A stretch of 64,000 nt of DNA from Peltaster fructicola. Its lineage: Eukaryota; Ascomycota; Dothideomycetes. Shown here in pieces: positions 10,917 through 21,608 of the stretch. The notes below the pieces were generated by a model, which saw nothing but the letters and a program-made list of their open reading frames with translations, ran no database searches and was not told where the DNA came from. Numbering within the stretch: position 1 is the stretch's first letter; each line of letters opens with the position of its first letter. The translations under genes were made by a program, and so were the position numbers. Location of the stretch: contig CP051140.1 in assembly GCA_001592805.2 (NCBI GenBank), forward strand, positions 2,977,501 through 3,041,500, in the 5' to 3' direction.

Positions 10917-12902
10917 ATGGGTAAGTAAACGCTCGACGTCCTGGCTTCCACCTACACCATATACTGACGAGATCATGCAGCAGCGATACCTCTTTCGCTG
11001 GCGATCCCAGCGGCGACCGCTGCCGCTACCTACCTCAATGGCAAGTACTCAATTGCCAACGACATCTTCACACTCGGGGCTATGCTTTCGCTCCTGAGAA
11101 TCGGCCCAAGCCTTGAAAAGAAAGACCGTGTCAACCTCTTCTACGCCTTCGAGGATCTCGCACTCGCTCCGTCCAGCGCCAACCGCCCATTCCTCATTCT
11201 CCCACCAGACGCTGCCAAACCGAATCAGCGAACGCAATGGACGTACGCAGAAGCACATCAGGAAGTGCTCAAGCACGCAGCTTGGTTGAAGAACAAGTAC
11301 GATGTCAAGAGGAACGAGGTTGTCGGCATGGACATCACGAACAAGCCTGACTTCGTTTGGTTCTGGTTTGCATTGTGGAGTTTGGGCGCAGCGCCTGCCT
11401 TCATCAACACAAATCTGCGCGGCAAGGCCTTCATACACTGCGCTAAGCTCTCCACCGCGCGTGTCATGCTTGTTGACAGCGAGATCGCCGAAGTGCTGGA
11501 CCAGGAGACTGTCGAGGCGCTTGGTGCCGACGAGAAGGGCAGAGTAATCGAGCCTCTGCTCCTAACGCCTGAGATTCTACAAGAGATCGCCAGCCAAGTC
11601 CCATACCGAGCACCAAACAGCGTCAGGTCAGGAACCACCGTCAAGGATACCGCTATGCTTATCTACACCTCCGGAACCACCGGTCTGCCAAAGGCCGCAG
11701 CAGTTGGCTGGAACAAGCCAAACGCTGGTTTCATACTCTTCCCAAGAGTTCTCGGTCTCAAATCTACCGACCGATTCTACACCGCCATGCCTCTCTACCA
11801 CTCCGCCGCCTCCATCCTGTGTGTCTGTCAGTGTCTCGGTGCTGGCGCTGCATTCGTCCTTGGTGCCAAGTTCTCTCCTCGCACATTCATGAAGAACGTC
11901 ACAGAAACCGAGTCGACTGTGATGCAGTACATCGGCGAGCTGTGCAGATACCTGGTTGCAGCACCTCCAGGACCATACGACAAGAAGCACAAACTCCGAG
12001 CTGCGTTCGGAAACGGTATGCGCCCAGACGTGTGGCAGGTGTTCAAGGACCGATTCAACATTGATGAGATTGTTGAGTTCTATGCAGCCACCGAAGGTCC
12101 AGCTGTCACTCTCAACCACAGCCGAAACACCTTCTACCGAGGTGCCATTGGTAAGACTGGTCCAATCGCCAAGTTTGCCGCACGTAATTTGCAGACGCTC
12201 GTCAAGTACGACCAAGACGCAGAAGCTCCAATTCGTGGAGCCGATGGCTTCTGCATACGAACCGGACCCAACGAGCCTGGTGAATTGATTATGGCGCTCG
12301 ATCCAAACAACATGGAGGAGCGATTCCAAGGGTACGTTGGAAACTCCAAGGCCACAGAGAGCAAGATCCTGCGAAACGTCTTCAGCAAGGGTGATGCTTT
12401 CTTTCGCACAGGCGATCTGCTCAAGATAGATGAGGAATACCGATGGTGGTTCGTCGACCGTATCGGAGACACATACCGATGGAAGTCAGAGAACGTCTCG
12501 ACTGCTGAGGTCAGTGAGGCTCTCGGATCTCACCCAGCTGTCCAGGAGGCCAACGTCTACGGTGTGGAACTCCCAGGTCACGACGGAAGGTGTGGTTGTG
12601 CTGCTATGATCATGAAGGAGAACAAGCCTCTGGATGCAGCACTCCGCTTGAGCATTGCAGAGCACGTCAAGGCTAGGCTTCCGAAATACGCCGTGCCATT
12701 GTTCTTCCGAATGATGACACAGTTTGAGCTCACCGGCACAGTCAAGCAGACTAAGGTGCAACTCAGAAATGAGGGCGTTGACCCCAGCAAGACTGGTGCC
12801 GACCCTGTCTTCTACCTCCCATCACTTAAGGACGGCCAAGGCTATGAGCCCTTTGGAAAGAAGCAATGGGACGGCATTGTCGGTGGCTCAGTCAGGCTAT
12901 AG
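10917..12902 (+). CDS. FAT1: Very-long-chain acyl-CoA synthetase / fatty acid transporter
   Basis: FATP-family enzyme that couples uptake of long or very long fatty acids to ATP-dependent CoA activation at the ER, plasma membrane or peroxisome. The first coding exon is only 4 nt (ATGG, 10917-10920), then a 60-nt intron (GTAAGT...ATGCAG) and exon 2 from 10981, for 641 residues. The acceptor is a tandem CAGCAG, so one Ala may be optional. The N-terminus is Ala-rich and hydrophobic (membrane association). The AMP-binding P-loop YTSGTTGLPK is near residues 231-240, the adenylate motif YAATEGP and the FATP motif FVDRIGDTYRWKSENV follow. Length is near yeast Fat1 (669). The C-terminus SVRL is at best a weak PTS1. 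Confidence 0.93.
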
Positions 12903-13340
12903 AGCTTGAATGTGGATCGTGTCGAATAACGGACCAGAACCAAGCATGTATAAGCATATTCCCTTTGATCGAGTCACGAGGAAGGTATCTTCATTTGGTC
13001 ACCAGCTGGAATGAGGTTGTTGTGAATCGACGGCTGTAGGACTGGTTACTGCGGACTGGGCAGTGAAGTGTTATATTGCAAGTCTCGCAACGCCGTGGGA
13101 ACTCTCGATAGAACTCTCCGAATGAGCGGAATCGATAAGTATTGCTATGACCATTCTCGAGCGAAGCTCTAGCGGCTCGCGCGTACATGTAGGATCGGCA
13201 TTGTGATGTCACACATTCACCACGAGACTCGACACATACACGTCTACAAAGCTACAATTTATTGTATGAGCAACACAACACCTGCTCTCCTTTCACTGTG
13301 AGATGGCGGTGCGGATACTCGACTTTGAGCGTCGTCAGCC
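12903..13340. other. Intergenic, FAT1 3' end and RAD2 leader
   Basis: 438 bases between two plus-strand genes. Apart from two short upstream ORFs close to the RAD2 start, listed separately, I see nothing in it. Confidence 0.55.
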
Positions 13341-13407
13341 ATGGGTGTCACCGGTCTTTGGTCCATTGTGCAACCCTGCGCGCGCCCTACGAAGATCGAA
13401 ACACTGA
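13266..13407 (+). promoter_or_regulatory. Two candidate uORFs in the RAD2 leader
   Basis: ATG at 13266 opens an 11-codon frame ending TGA at 13299-13301. A second ATG at 13303 opens a 34-codon frame that overlaps the RAD2 start (13341) out of frame and ends at 13405-13407. If transcription begins upstream of 13266, both would lower initiation at RAD2. The transcription start is unknown. Confidence 0.35.
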
Positions 13408-16400
13408 ATCGCAAACGACTGGCAGTAGATGCCTCCATCTGGATCTACCAATTCCTCAAAGCGGTGCGCGACAAGGAGGGCAATGCCTTAAGGAACAGTC
13501 ATGTTGTCGGCTTCTTTCGTCGAATTTGCAAACTGCTCTTCTTCGGCATCAAACCAGTCTTCGTCTTCGATGGTGGTGCCCCAGCACTGAAGCGTCATGT
13601 CATACAACAGCGAAAGAGGCGAAGGGAGGGCAGACGCGATGATGCGGTGCGTACTGCTGGAAAGCTGCTGGCTGTGCAGATGCAACGTCGTGCTGAAGAA
13701 GAGGAGGCCAAGAGACGTGATGAGCGAGATCGACGTCCTGAGAATGAGGAGGAGGTGCCTGATGAAGGACTGGTCTATGTTGACGAGTTGTTCACTGCGC
13801 CAGCAGATCGTCAGGAGAATCGTACCAAGTTTCGGCGCAAGGATGCCTACCACCTGCCAGACCTCGATGTGTCTATGAGTGAGATGAGTGGCCCAAATGA
13901 CCCGAGAGTAATGAGTCTGGAAGAGCTACAGTCGTATGCGCGACAGTTCGACCAGGGTGAGGACATCAACGTCTACGACTTCTCAAAGATTGACTACGAT
14001 TCGGCATTCTTCACATCCCTTCCTGCTTCAGATCGATACAACATTCTCAACGCTGCTAGACTGCGTAGTCGACTGCGAATGGGGCATAGCAAGGAGCAGC
14101 TAGATACTATGTTTCCTGATCGAATGGCCTTCTCGAAGTTTCAGATCGAGCGTGTCACAGAACGCAATGAGCTGACCCAACGACTGATGCATCTCAATGA
14201 AGGCGGAGATGGCAGCTTTGATGGCGCATCACGTGTCGCCGGAGAGAAAGGCCGAGAGTATGTTCTCGTCAAGAACGATGGTGTCGAAGGTGGCTGGGCG
14301 CTTGGTGTGGTCAGCAGTGAGGGCAAGACAGTCAACAACGCCATCGATCTGGACAAGTCGGCGCCGGTGACCAAGGACGAGAGCGAATCGGACGAGGAAG
14401 ACTTCGAAGATGTGGCTATCGAAGGGCTCAATCGATTGCCCAAGCAAAGGCCAGCAACAGACGACGCGCAGGCCGAAGTTAGCAGACAGCGCAAGGCTTT
14501 GTATAAATCCCGCAAGAGAGGTGCGAGACGCCCCAAGAAGACTGTCGTCAACGACCCAAACTCTCTTTTCGTGGCAGAAGAGCCTGAGGAGGAAGACGAT
14601 GTTGATTCGGCGTCTGCAGACGAAGACTTGTTTGGCGAAAATGGTGAGGGTGGGGAAGACGAAGAGCTCAACCGAGCCATTGCTATGTCTCTGCAGAAAG
14701 ACGAAGAAGAGGACGAGGTAGAGGAAGAGGCCCACAGCGATCACGATGTCGACGATGACATGTTAGACGTCTTTCAGCAATCAGCAGTTTCGGATGCCCT
14801 ACCAGTGCCGAGAGGCAGCGGACGATCCATCGCCAATATCGTCAATCAGCGAGCCTACAAGGCTGCACCTGAGTCTCATGAGATCACATCTTTCGGCGTG
14901 CCTGTGCCGAAGCCCGACTTCCTCAATAACGAGCCCGACGACGCTATGGACTTGAATACAGCACTGGCAGAGAGTCGAAGGACTAAGAGGAGAAAAACAC
15001 CGCCTGGACCACGATTCAAGAATGTCCAACCACACACACCTACTCGAACTCATTCTCAATCGCCGAAGAAACCCAAGCTGAAACCCGAGCAGTCTGCAAC
15101 AGATATAGCAAAGGCATATGGCTTTAGTGGTCCGCTGCCGTTTGAGAAGTTAGACTTGGGCAGTAGTCTGCTTGGGAGGAAGAAGATGCAAGAACGGAAA
15201 GAAGAAGCTGCTGGTGGATTCGAGAACCCCGAACTGGCTGAGAAAGACAAGAAGAAGAATGAACCGCTTCCACCGTGGTTCAGTGGTGATGTCAAGAAGG
15301 ATCTTGAGAAGCAGAGAGAGGTTGAAGAGGAAGATCGGCGTAAGGCAAAGGAGTTCAACGAGAGATTCCGCTTTGACAAGGCAAATGCGCCGCTACGACG
15401 ACATGATACTGTGGATGTTATTGATCTAGACGGTGATGAGACCACTGGTTTCAAGCAAGGAGAGACCATCAACCTAGAGGACGATTCTGACAAGGAAGCA
15501 AAGGATGCCGTCAGTCTTGTTGTCCACAACGTTGAGGACGTGCAGAAGACTGCTCTTCCTGTCGTGGATGATGTCGCCGACGATGTTCGTGCCCAGCCGC
15601 CAACACCGACAGAACCTGATCAGAGGCGGCCTGGAGCTGAAAGTCCTGGAGAGCTCGAGCTGCGGAACCATACACAAGGTGATGCAATTGAAGAATCGAA
15701 GAACACGAGCGCACAGCAAGCTCGAGCTCAATCATCAGAAGATGAGGAGGAGGAGGTCGTAGACTGGAGTGAAAGTGAAGACGAGACATCGAAAGCCGTC
15801 AGCATCCTCCATGAGAAACACGCAGAGCCTGCTGGCGGAATAGCCAGGCCATCTTCCAGATCACCATCAGCCGAGTTCGAAGACATCCAGATCCCTGATC
15901 GGCCAGCAAGCCCACCAGTGCAGGTTGCACATGTGGCACGCGACGTCACCAACACTGTGCTGCCACCGTCACTGCTTCCTCAGGAGACCTTACCCGAAGA
16001 TGATCTTATAGACGACTTTTCAGACCCCGAAGACGAAGAACTTCTACGTAATCTTGCCCAGGAGGCCGAAGAACATGCACGATTTGAGAGCACACTCAAC
16101 CAGAGATCAGTCGCGCAGAACATTGCCGATTATGAACGAGAGCTGAAGCAGCTTCGTAATCAGCAGAAGAAAGATCGCAGAGATGCAGACGAGGTTACGC
16201 ATGTCATGATTACCGAGTGCCAGCAGCTACTCCAGCTGTTTGGCCTGCCATACATCACGGCACCAATGGAAGCAGAAGCTCAATGTGCCGAGCTTGTACG
16301 CCTTGGCCTTGTCGATGGTATTGTCACTGACGATAGCGATTGCTTTCTTTTCGGTGGCACTCGTATATACAAGAACGTCTTCAACCAGGCGAAGTTCGTG

Positions 16401-17216
16401 GAGTGCTACCTCTCGAGTGATCTCGAAAAGGAGTTCGATCTCACACGCGAGAAGATGATCGCCGTGGCACATCTGCTTGGATCTGACTACACAGAAGGCC
16501 TTTCTGGAGTCGGTCCGGTAACAGCTCTGGAAATCATAGCAGAGTTTGGCAACCTCCAGTCATTCAAAGACTGGTGGACTGGTGTTCAAAACATGACGAT
16601 CAGCAAAGACGCTGACAACAAGAACACCTTCCGCAAGAAGTTTCGGAAAAATGCCACAAAGATCTTCCTACCACCAGCATTCCCTGACGAGCGAGTCAAT
16701 ATGGCATACCTCGCTCCTGAAGTCGACGCTTCGTCAGAGACATTCCAATGGGGCGTACCTGACCTTGGAGCCTTGCGGGCGTATCTGATGACGACTATCG
16801 GTTGGAGTCAAGAGCGTACTGATGAGATCTTGGTGCCTGTCATCAAAGACATGAACCGTCGGATGGACGAAGGTACACAAAGCAACATTACAGCCTTCTT
16901 CGATGGCGGTGTCGGTGCAGGAGCGGCAGGTCGTGGTCAAGGTGGTGATGCATTCGCACCTCGTAAGAAGGTTGATGCTTCAAAGAGGATGGGTAAGGCA
17001 ATGGGATTGCTTGCTGACAGGGCAAAGCAAACTCGCACGGGTAGCTTTGTTCAAGAGGACGAGGACGAGGACGATGCAGATGTCGCCAATGCTGCGAGCA
17101 CAAACAAACGGCAGGCTCCTGTTGATGAGACCGAAGAGTATGTGCCGGCGAAGAAGACGAAAAGCACTCGATCGAAGAGAAGTACAGCAGCCAAGAAGAA
17201 AGTAACGCACACATGA
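13341..17216 (+). CDS. RAD2: Rad2/XPG (ERCC5) structure-specific endonuclease of nucleotide excision repair
   Basis: Cuts 3' of bulky lesions in the TFIIH-opened repair bubble. Intronless, 1291 residues, as long as other XPG proteins. The N domain is residues 1-100 (MGVTGLWSIVQPCARP, LAVDASIWIYQFL, FVFDGGAPALKR). A long acidic spacer follows with a UIM-like helix near 441 (EELNRAIAMSLQ). The I domain is at about 950-1100, with metal-binding acids in PMEAEAQCAEL and VTDDSDCFLFGG and the helix-hairpin-helix HLLGSDYTEGLSGVGPVTA. Near residue 1179 is a PIP-box, QSNITAFF, matching QxxIxxFF for PCNA binding. The C-terminus is basic (PAKKTKSTRSKRS), a likely nuclear signal. MGVTGLW is the invariant family start, which fixes the ATG. 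Confidence 0.97.
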   Translation: MGVTGLWSIVQPCARPTKIETLNRKRLAVDASIWIYQFLKAVRDKEGNALRNSHVVGFFRRICKLLFFGIKPVFVFDGGAPALKRHVIQQRKRRREGRRDDAVRTAGKLLAVQMQRRAEEEEAKRRDERDRRPENEEEVPDEGLVYVDELFTAPADRQENRTKFRRKDAYHLPDLDVSMSEMSGPNDPRVMSLEELQSYARQFDQGEDINVYDFSKIDYDSAFFTSLPASDRYNILNAARLRSRLRMGHSKEQLDTMFPDRMAFSKFQIERVTERNELTQRLMHLNEGGDGSFDGASRVAGEKGREYVLVKNDGVEGGWALGVVSSEGKTVNNAIDLDKSAPVTKDESESDEEDFEDVAIEGLNRLPKQRPATDDAQAEVSRQRKALYKSRKRGARRPKKTVVNDPNSLFVAEEPEEEDDVDSASADEDLFGENGEGGEDEELNRAIAMSLQKDEEEDEVEEEAHSDHDVDDDMLDVFQQSAVSDALPVPRGSGRSIANIVNQRAYKAAPESHEITSFGVPVPKPDFLNNEPDDAMDLNTALAESRRTKRRKTPPGPRFKNVQPHTPTRTHSQSPKKPKLKPEQSATDIAKAYGFSGPLPFEKLDLGSSLLGRKKMQERKEEAAGGFENPELAEKDKKKNEPLPPWFSGDVKKDLEKQREVEEEDRRKAKEFNERFRFDKANAPLRRHDTVDVIDLDGDETTGFKQGETINLEDDSDKEAKDAVSLVVHNVEDVQKTALPVVDDVADDVRAQPPTPTEPDQRRPGAESPGELELRNHTQGDAIEESKNTSAQQARAQSSEDEEEEVVDWSESEDETSKAVSILHEKHAEPAGGIARPSSRSPSAEFEDIQIPDRPASPPVQVAHVARDVTNTVLPPSLLPQETLPEDDLIDDFSDPEDEELLRNLAQEAEEHARFESTLNQRSVAQNIADYERELKQLRNQQKKDRRDADEVTHVMITECQQLLQLFGLPYITAPMEAEAQCAELVRLGLVDGIVTDDSDCFLFGGTRIYKNVFNQAKFVECYLSSDLEKEFDLTREKMIAVAHLLGSDYTEGLSGVGPVTALEIIAEFGNLQSFKDWWTGVQNMTISKDADNKNTFRKKFRKNATKIFLPPAFPDERVNMAYLAPEVDASSETFQWGVPDLGALRAYLMTTIGWSQERTDEILVPVIKDMNRRMDEGTQSNITAFFDGGVGAGAAGRGQGGDAFAPRKKVDASKRMGKAMGLLADRAKQTRTGSFVQEDEDEDDADVANAASTNKRQAPVDETEEYVPAKKTKSTRSKRSTAAKKKVTHT

Positions 17217-17587
17217 GATAGACACGTGTGTAGAAGAAGCCTTTCTCTCACTACCCAACCAGTGTTCGTGTCGAAAATGTGGCACAAACACAAGATGTAG
17301 CTGGAAATCAAAGCATTGAGGCATCAGGTGATGTAGACACCAATGCTGACCTGCGGCCATCCACTGGTGCCCGTTTGGGAGCCCGCAAATCACCCTATGG
17401 TCTTGGCATGAATGGAGTGTGCTTGTGCTGCGCTACGTCATGCGGCTCTTTGTGCCACTTCGAAGCTCCAGAGCTCCGGCAGAGCCATTGTAAACACCCA
17501 ACACAGTCCTGACGACCTACTCAGAACTTACCCCAGTTTGTTACCTCGAACAATAGCATAACGTCGATCCGGAGTTGAAAGCTCACA
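17217..17587. other. Intergenic
   Basis: 371 bases between RAD2 and UGA2, both on the plus strand. An ACACGTGT palindrome sits just after the RAD2 stop (about 17222-17229). Nothing else recognised. Confidence 0.55.
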
Positions 17588-19225
17588 ATGAAGGCCATCC
17601 GCACAACGCTATCTGCTGCACCGGCAGTGCGCTCACAGATCAGACGATCCAACCACCCACGAATACTGTCAGCACGACAGTATGCCATAACACACAACGC
17701 CCCGTCGCTCAAAGACAAGTCCTTACTTAAGAACCAGGCGTATGTCAACGGAAAGTGGGTAGCCGCCAAGTCCGGGCAGACCTTCGAGGTCACAGACCCA
17801 GCAACACATGAGGTGATTGGGACTATGCCTGAGATGGCCAAAGACGACATCGATTCTGCCATCACAGCTGCACACAACGCGCTTCCAAGCTTCAGGAAGA
17901 CCACGGGCCGAGAAAGAGCAAGGATGCTGCGAAAATGGTATGACCTGATGACGGAGAATGCAGACGACCTCGCCAAGATCGTGACATGGGAGAACGGAAA
18001 GCCATTGGCGGACGCCAAGGGCGAAACGTCGTATGCTGCTGGGTTCTTTGAGTGGTTTGCAGAAGAGGCTCCCAGAGTTTATGGCCAAACCATTCCTGCA
18101 AGCATTGCTGGCAACCGAGTGTACACAATCCGAGAGCCGGTCGGTGTATGCGGACTCATCACACCATGGAACTTCCCACTCGCAATGATCACACGCAAAG
18201 TCGGACCAGCACTGGCGGCAGGCTGTACGGTCGTCATCAAGTCGCCTGGCGAGACGCCATTCAGCGCAGCTGCACTTGCCGAGCTCTCCGAGCGTGCAGG
18301 CATTCCTCCCGGTGTCGTAAATGTCGTCACGTGTCTCAAGAACACACCAGAAGTTGGCGAAGCCATCACCACGTCAGAGATCGTGCGCAAAGTGTCCTTC
18401 ACAGGATCGACGAATGTGGGCAAGCTGCTGATGAAGCAATCGTCGGCCACACTCAAGAAGTTGTCCTTCGAACTTGGAGGCAATGCACCATTGATCATCT
18501 TCGATGACGCAGACCTCGAGACAGCAGTAGCAGGTGCTATCGCGTCGAAGTTCCGCTCTTCAGGTCAGACGTGTGTCTGTGCGAACCGCATCTACGTGCA
18601 GAAAGGAATCTATGATGAGTTCGCGAAGGCGTTCACAGACAAGGTCAACAATTTCAAGGTCGGCTCTGGCTTTGCAGACGGTGTCACTCATGGTCCGCTG
18701 ATTCACGATCGTGCCATCAGCAAGGTCCAAGCACATGTGGACGATGCTGTGAAGCATGGAGGTAAGGTTCTCACAGGTGGCAAGCAGCTGTCTGATCTTG
18801 GCAACAACTTTTACTCCCCAACAGTGATTCGCGACATGAAGCCAGACATGCAGCTGGCACAGGAAGAGACTTTGGTCCCGTCGCCGGTCTGTTCCCATTC
18901 GAGACGGAAGCTGAGGTCGTTGAACTCGCCAATGCTGCCGAGGTCGGACTGGCTGGGTACTTCTTCTCCAAGGATGTTCAGAGGTGCTACCGCATCGCGG
19001 AGGCACTGCAGGTAGGAATGGTTGGAGTGAAGTAAGTGAGGTATCCTTCACTAATTGACACTGCTGACATAATATAGCACCGGCCTGATTTCTGACCCTG
19101 CTGCGCCGTTCGGTGGAGTGAAACACTCTGGCTTTGGTCGTGAGGGATCAAGCCATGGAATTGACGAGTATACGACTATCAAGATGGTGACGCTGGGCGG
19201 AATGGGTAAGGATCTCCAGGAATGA
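17588..19225 (+). CDS. UGA2: Succinate-semialdehyde dehydrogenase (NAD(P)+), with an apparent -1 frameshift
   Basis: Oxidises succinate semialdehyde to succinate, the last step of the GABA shunt. A basic Arg/Ser/Ala leader of about 35 residues looks like a mitochondrial presequence. The aldehyde dehydrogenase core shows [13 protein letters not shown], the cofactor motif FTGSTNVGK, general base Glu in SFELGGNAP (about residue 295) and nucleophile Cys in [11 protein letters not shown] (about 327). The frame breaks at EET|FGPVAG: ACTTTGGTCCC (18869-18879) lacks one base, and the next frame continues [19 protein letters not shown] without a gap. An intron 19032-19077 then joins the last exon ([20 protein letters not shown]). 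With one base added the protein is 530 residues. Probably a base-call error; a null allele cannot be excluded. Confidence 0.92.
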
Positions 19226-19302
19226 TGACCTACCTGATAGATATCGGGTTTATGTCTGCAGGTCAGCATTGTAACCCGACATGAAAAGAGCATAGTAGAA
19301 CT

Positions 19303-20754
19303 TCATGAAAGCATTGTCGAGATCCTGTCCATGATGCTAGCTCCCACAAGTCCTTCATCGACAAGATCTGACATAATCTCTGGCAGATCATCAGTCACCA
19401 GTGGCTGGCTGTTGCTGTCGAGATCGATCAGCAGATCTACAGCTTTGAGTCGTGTCTCCGCAATAGCTTGGGTCTCAGCGTCGTCTAACGAAGCAGAATG
19501 GCCTATAGCACCCTTGAAATACGTCCTCGAGTTCTTGAGCAGTGTAGTGCGACTGTTGCGGACGGCATCTGAGATGTCAGGCGAAGGTAGCGAGGCAATG
19601 CGTATACGCGATAGCTCGACATCTCCCTTCTGTCTGTACATTCTCGCCTTGAGCTCTTTTGCGTCATCGTTGTTGAGTTTGACAGCTTGCGAGAGGCCTT
19701 CCTGCGCAAGAGCAGACTGACGCCAGCACTCAAGGACTGAGATGTCTTGTCCTGCTTCCGACTGCTCCAGGGCAGAGAGAACAACTTCGGTGCGTGCTGC
19801 TGCCTCCGCTGACAGGATGTCCGCGTGTGAAGACTTGTCTGGAACATTGAAACTGTCGATACTGGCGACGAGCGTGCGCAAATCGATATCGTGGGCATTG
19901 AAGCGTGCGTTTGCCAATGCACAGATGAAATTAGCTCTGTCGAGAGCCATGACGAACCTAGGACTGTCCACCTCATCCGGTGGCATGAGAGCCAAGTACG
20001 AAGGAGCCTTCTCCTCGTGAAGTGAGTGAGCCATATTCTCGAGGTTGGTCAGAGCGGTTCCATCGACGAGAGCCACCAACGTCGTGAGAGCGGAAAGTGA
20101 GGCGTGCACGGTATCGACCAAGTCGCTGGGCACGATTGGCTGTATGATCGTCGCAGATTCTTCTTGTCGTTCAGAGGTAGCTGATGTGCTCGTAGGCTGT
20201 GCCAAAGATACTCCACCGTCATCCTCGTCATCTGGTACATCGGCGCTTTGCTGCTCTAGCAGCATCTCCTGTCTAGCAAGACATGATGACAATAATTCCA
20301 GCGCCTCATGAAGCAGTGGTATAGCTTGCGCCTCGTCCTGCTCAGACAACTCCTCCGCGAGACTCGTCAAGACCTGTGCAGTGTTGAACAACAAGTCGAC
20401 GTCGTCGTCGCTGATAGTCAATGCCTTGCGGTGAGAGAGCAGTGTTTGGGCAAGGAAGTCGCCCTGAGACAATCCCCAGTGTGGAAGAAGTGCAGATTGT
20501 TGAGATACCTCCAGCTGTAGTCGTGCCTTGTTGTATGCGAGATCGAAATTGTCCGGATACTGTGCTAGTCCTTGGTCATAGAGTGTTACCGCACGCTCGA
20601 AAGCACGAGCAGACTTGGCTGGGTCACCAGCTCGCCATTTGCCGCCTCTGCTCTCTTCCTCGTCTGCCAGAGCCTGGAAGTCGTCTGCACTCTCAGGAAC
20701 TGATTGCTTGGCGGCCTTTTTGCCTCCGCGAGGCGAAAGCTTGGTGCGAACCAT
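19303..20754 (-). CDS. TPR-like repeat protein, function unassigned
   Basis: Single-exon 483-residue soluble protein. A basic N-terminus (MVRTKLSPRGGKKAAK) precedes TPR-like helices: ARAFERAVTLYDQGLAQYPDNFDLAYNKA around residues 48-76, then the phased LLFNTAQVLTSLAEELSEQ and IPLLHEALELLSSCLARQ. The middle has a poorly conserved Ser/Asp-rich loop (about 170-195). Further helices (NFICALANARFNAHDIDL; ARTEVVLSALEQSEAGQ) continue to the C-terminus MDRISTMLS. A ribosome-assembly chaperone of the Acl4 type has a similar size and architecture, but I do not recognise a diagnostic motif, so no symbol is given. Convergent with UGA2, 77 bases between the stop codons. Confidence 0.8.
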   Translation of the reverse strand: MVRTKLSPRGGKKAAKQSVPESADDFQALADEEESRGGKWRAGDPAKSARAFERAVTLYDQGLAQYPDNFDLAYNKARLQLEVSQQSALLPHWGLSQGDFLAQTLLSHRKALTISDDDVDLLFNTAQVLTSLAEELSEQDEAQAIPLLHEALELLSSCLARQEMLLEQQSADVPDDEDDGGVSLAQPTSTSATSERQEESATIIQPIVPSDLVDTVHASLSALTTLVALVDGTALTNLENMAHSLHEEKAPSYLALMPPDEVDSPRFVMALDRANFICALANARFNAHDIDLRTLVASIDSFNVPDKSSHADILSAEAAARTEVVLSALEQSEAGQDISVLECWRQSALAQEGLSQAVKLNNDDAKELKARMYRQKGDVELSRIRIASLPSPDISDAVRNSRTTLLKNSRTYFKGAIGHSASLDDAETQAIAETRLKAVDLLIDLDSNSQPLVTDDLPEIMSDLVDEGLVGASIMDRISTMLS

Positions 20755-21608
20755 ACAGTATCAGCCTCTGACTGTTCCTTGCTGGAACAAAGAAAGACGT
20801 CTACGACCAAGGTGAGAGATCGGTTGGTCCTCCGGTCTCGAAATGGCGATGTTCCGGTATGCCTATATCAGAAGGTTCTTCAAACGCCACCTGTGGCTGA
20901 ATCAGGGATCTGTTGTGTTGGGCTGATGGATGTAGCGATGTCACACCTCACCGATAGGAAGGCGCTTCAACACCTCCTACGGCTGAATCAGGGATTATCG
21001 TAATGTGCTGATACCGACGCTGTCAGCCATGAACCATGTCAAATAAGCAGTTTTGTCATGGTCTGTCGCTAAAGCAAGGCTTCTCAGAAATTTTCACCAC
21101 GCGATCCGATTGGTTGACAGGCACAGCACCGCTATACTTCGACCCGAGCACAATAAGCATCCAGGATCATGCTCGTAGCACATTGGAGGTGCTATGAATG
21201 GTATTACAGATCACGCAACAGTAGCTTCCGAGGCACAGTTTCTGCGCGCTAGCTTATACAACCAAAAGACGACAGGCAGCACGCAACGTACGAAGGAGGG
21301 AACCCTGACTGCTCCGAAACGAAGAGATAGCCTGCTTGCGCGAACCGCCAATGAACATTTGCGGCTAAATTAGAGCTGGCCTTTCGTCATAATTCTTCAT
21401 TATCCTGGCTCACCTTTCGCACTGATAGCGTTGCGTTGCGCCTGCTGGGCAGCTTTGTGCGAGCTCTTCAACGTCCCAAAGCATTTCCTATCGGCCTCTC
21501 CAGCGACAGTTATCTCATCAATTGAGCTCTCCACGTACAGAAGCTGCACAGGCTCGAACGGATATCTAAGCAACACAAGACCCTGTGAGTCTAGCAACGA
21601 TAGCGACA
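20755..21608. other. Intergenic, divergent promoter region
   Basis: 854 bases between the divergent TPR gene and the 6PGL gene. It contains a diverged tandem duplication (separate entry). No RNA gene or ORF recognised. Confidence 0.55.
20846..21013. repeat. Diverged tandem duplication, two units of about 86-89 bp
   Basis: Unit A begins GCGATG at 20846 and unit B at 20935. Both contain a block like TTCAA..CACCT, then the identical 15-mer GGCTGAATCAGGGAT at 20895 and again at 20981, and both end in GTG(T/C)TGA-like sequence. No coding role is visible; it lies between two promoters. Confidence 0.6.

Noticed and set aside
11628-12329. 233-codon antisense ORF inside FAT1
   Set aside because: Shadow of a strongly codon-biased sense gene, with no recognisable protein features.
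14141-14744. Long antisense ORFs of 171-179 codons inside RAD2
   Set aside because: Ser-rich mirror of the acidic RAD2 spacer; the sense strand is a clear XPG gene.
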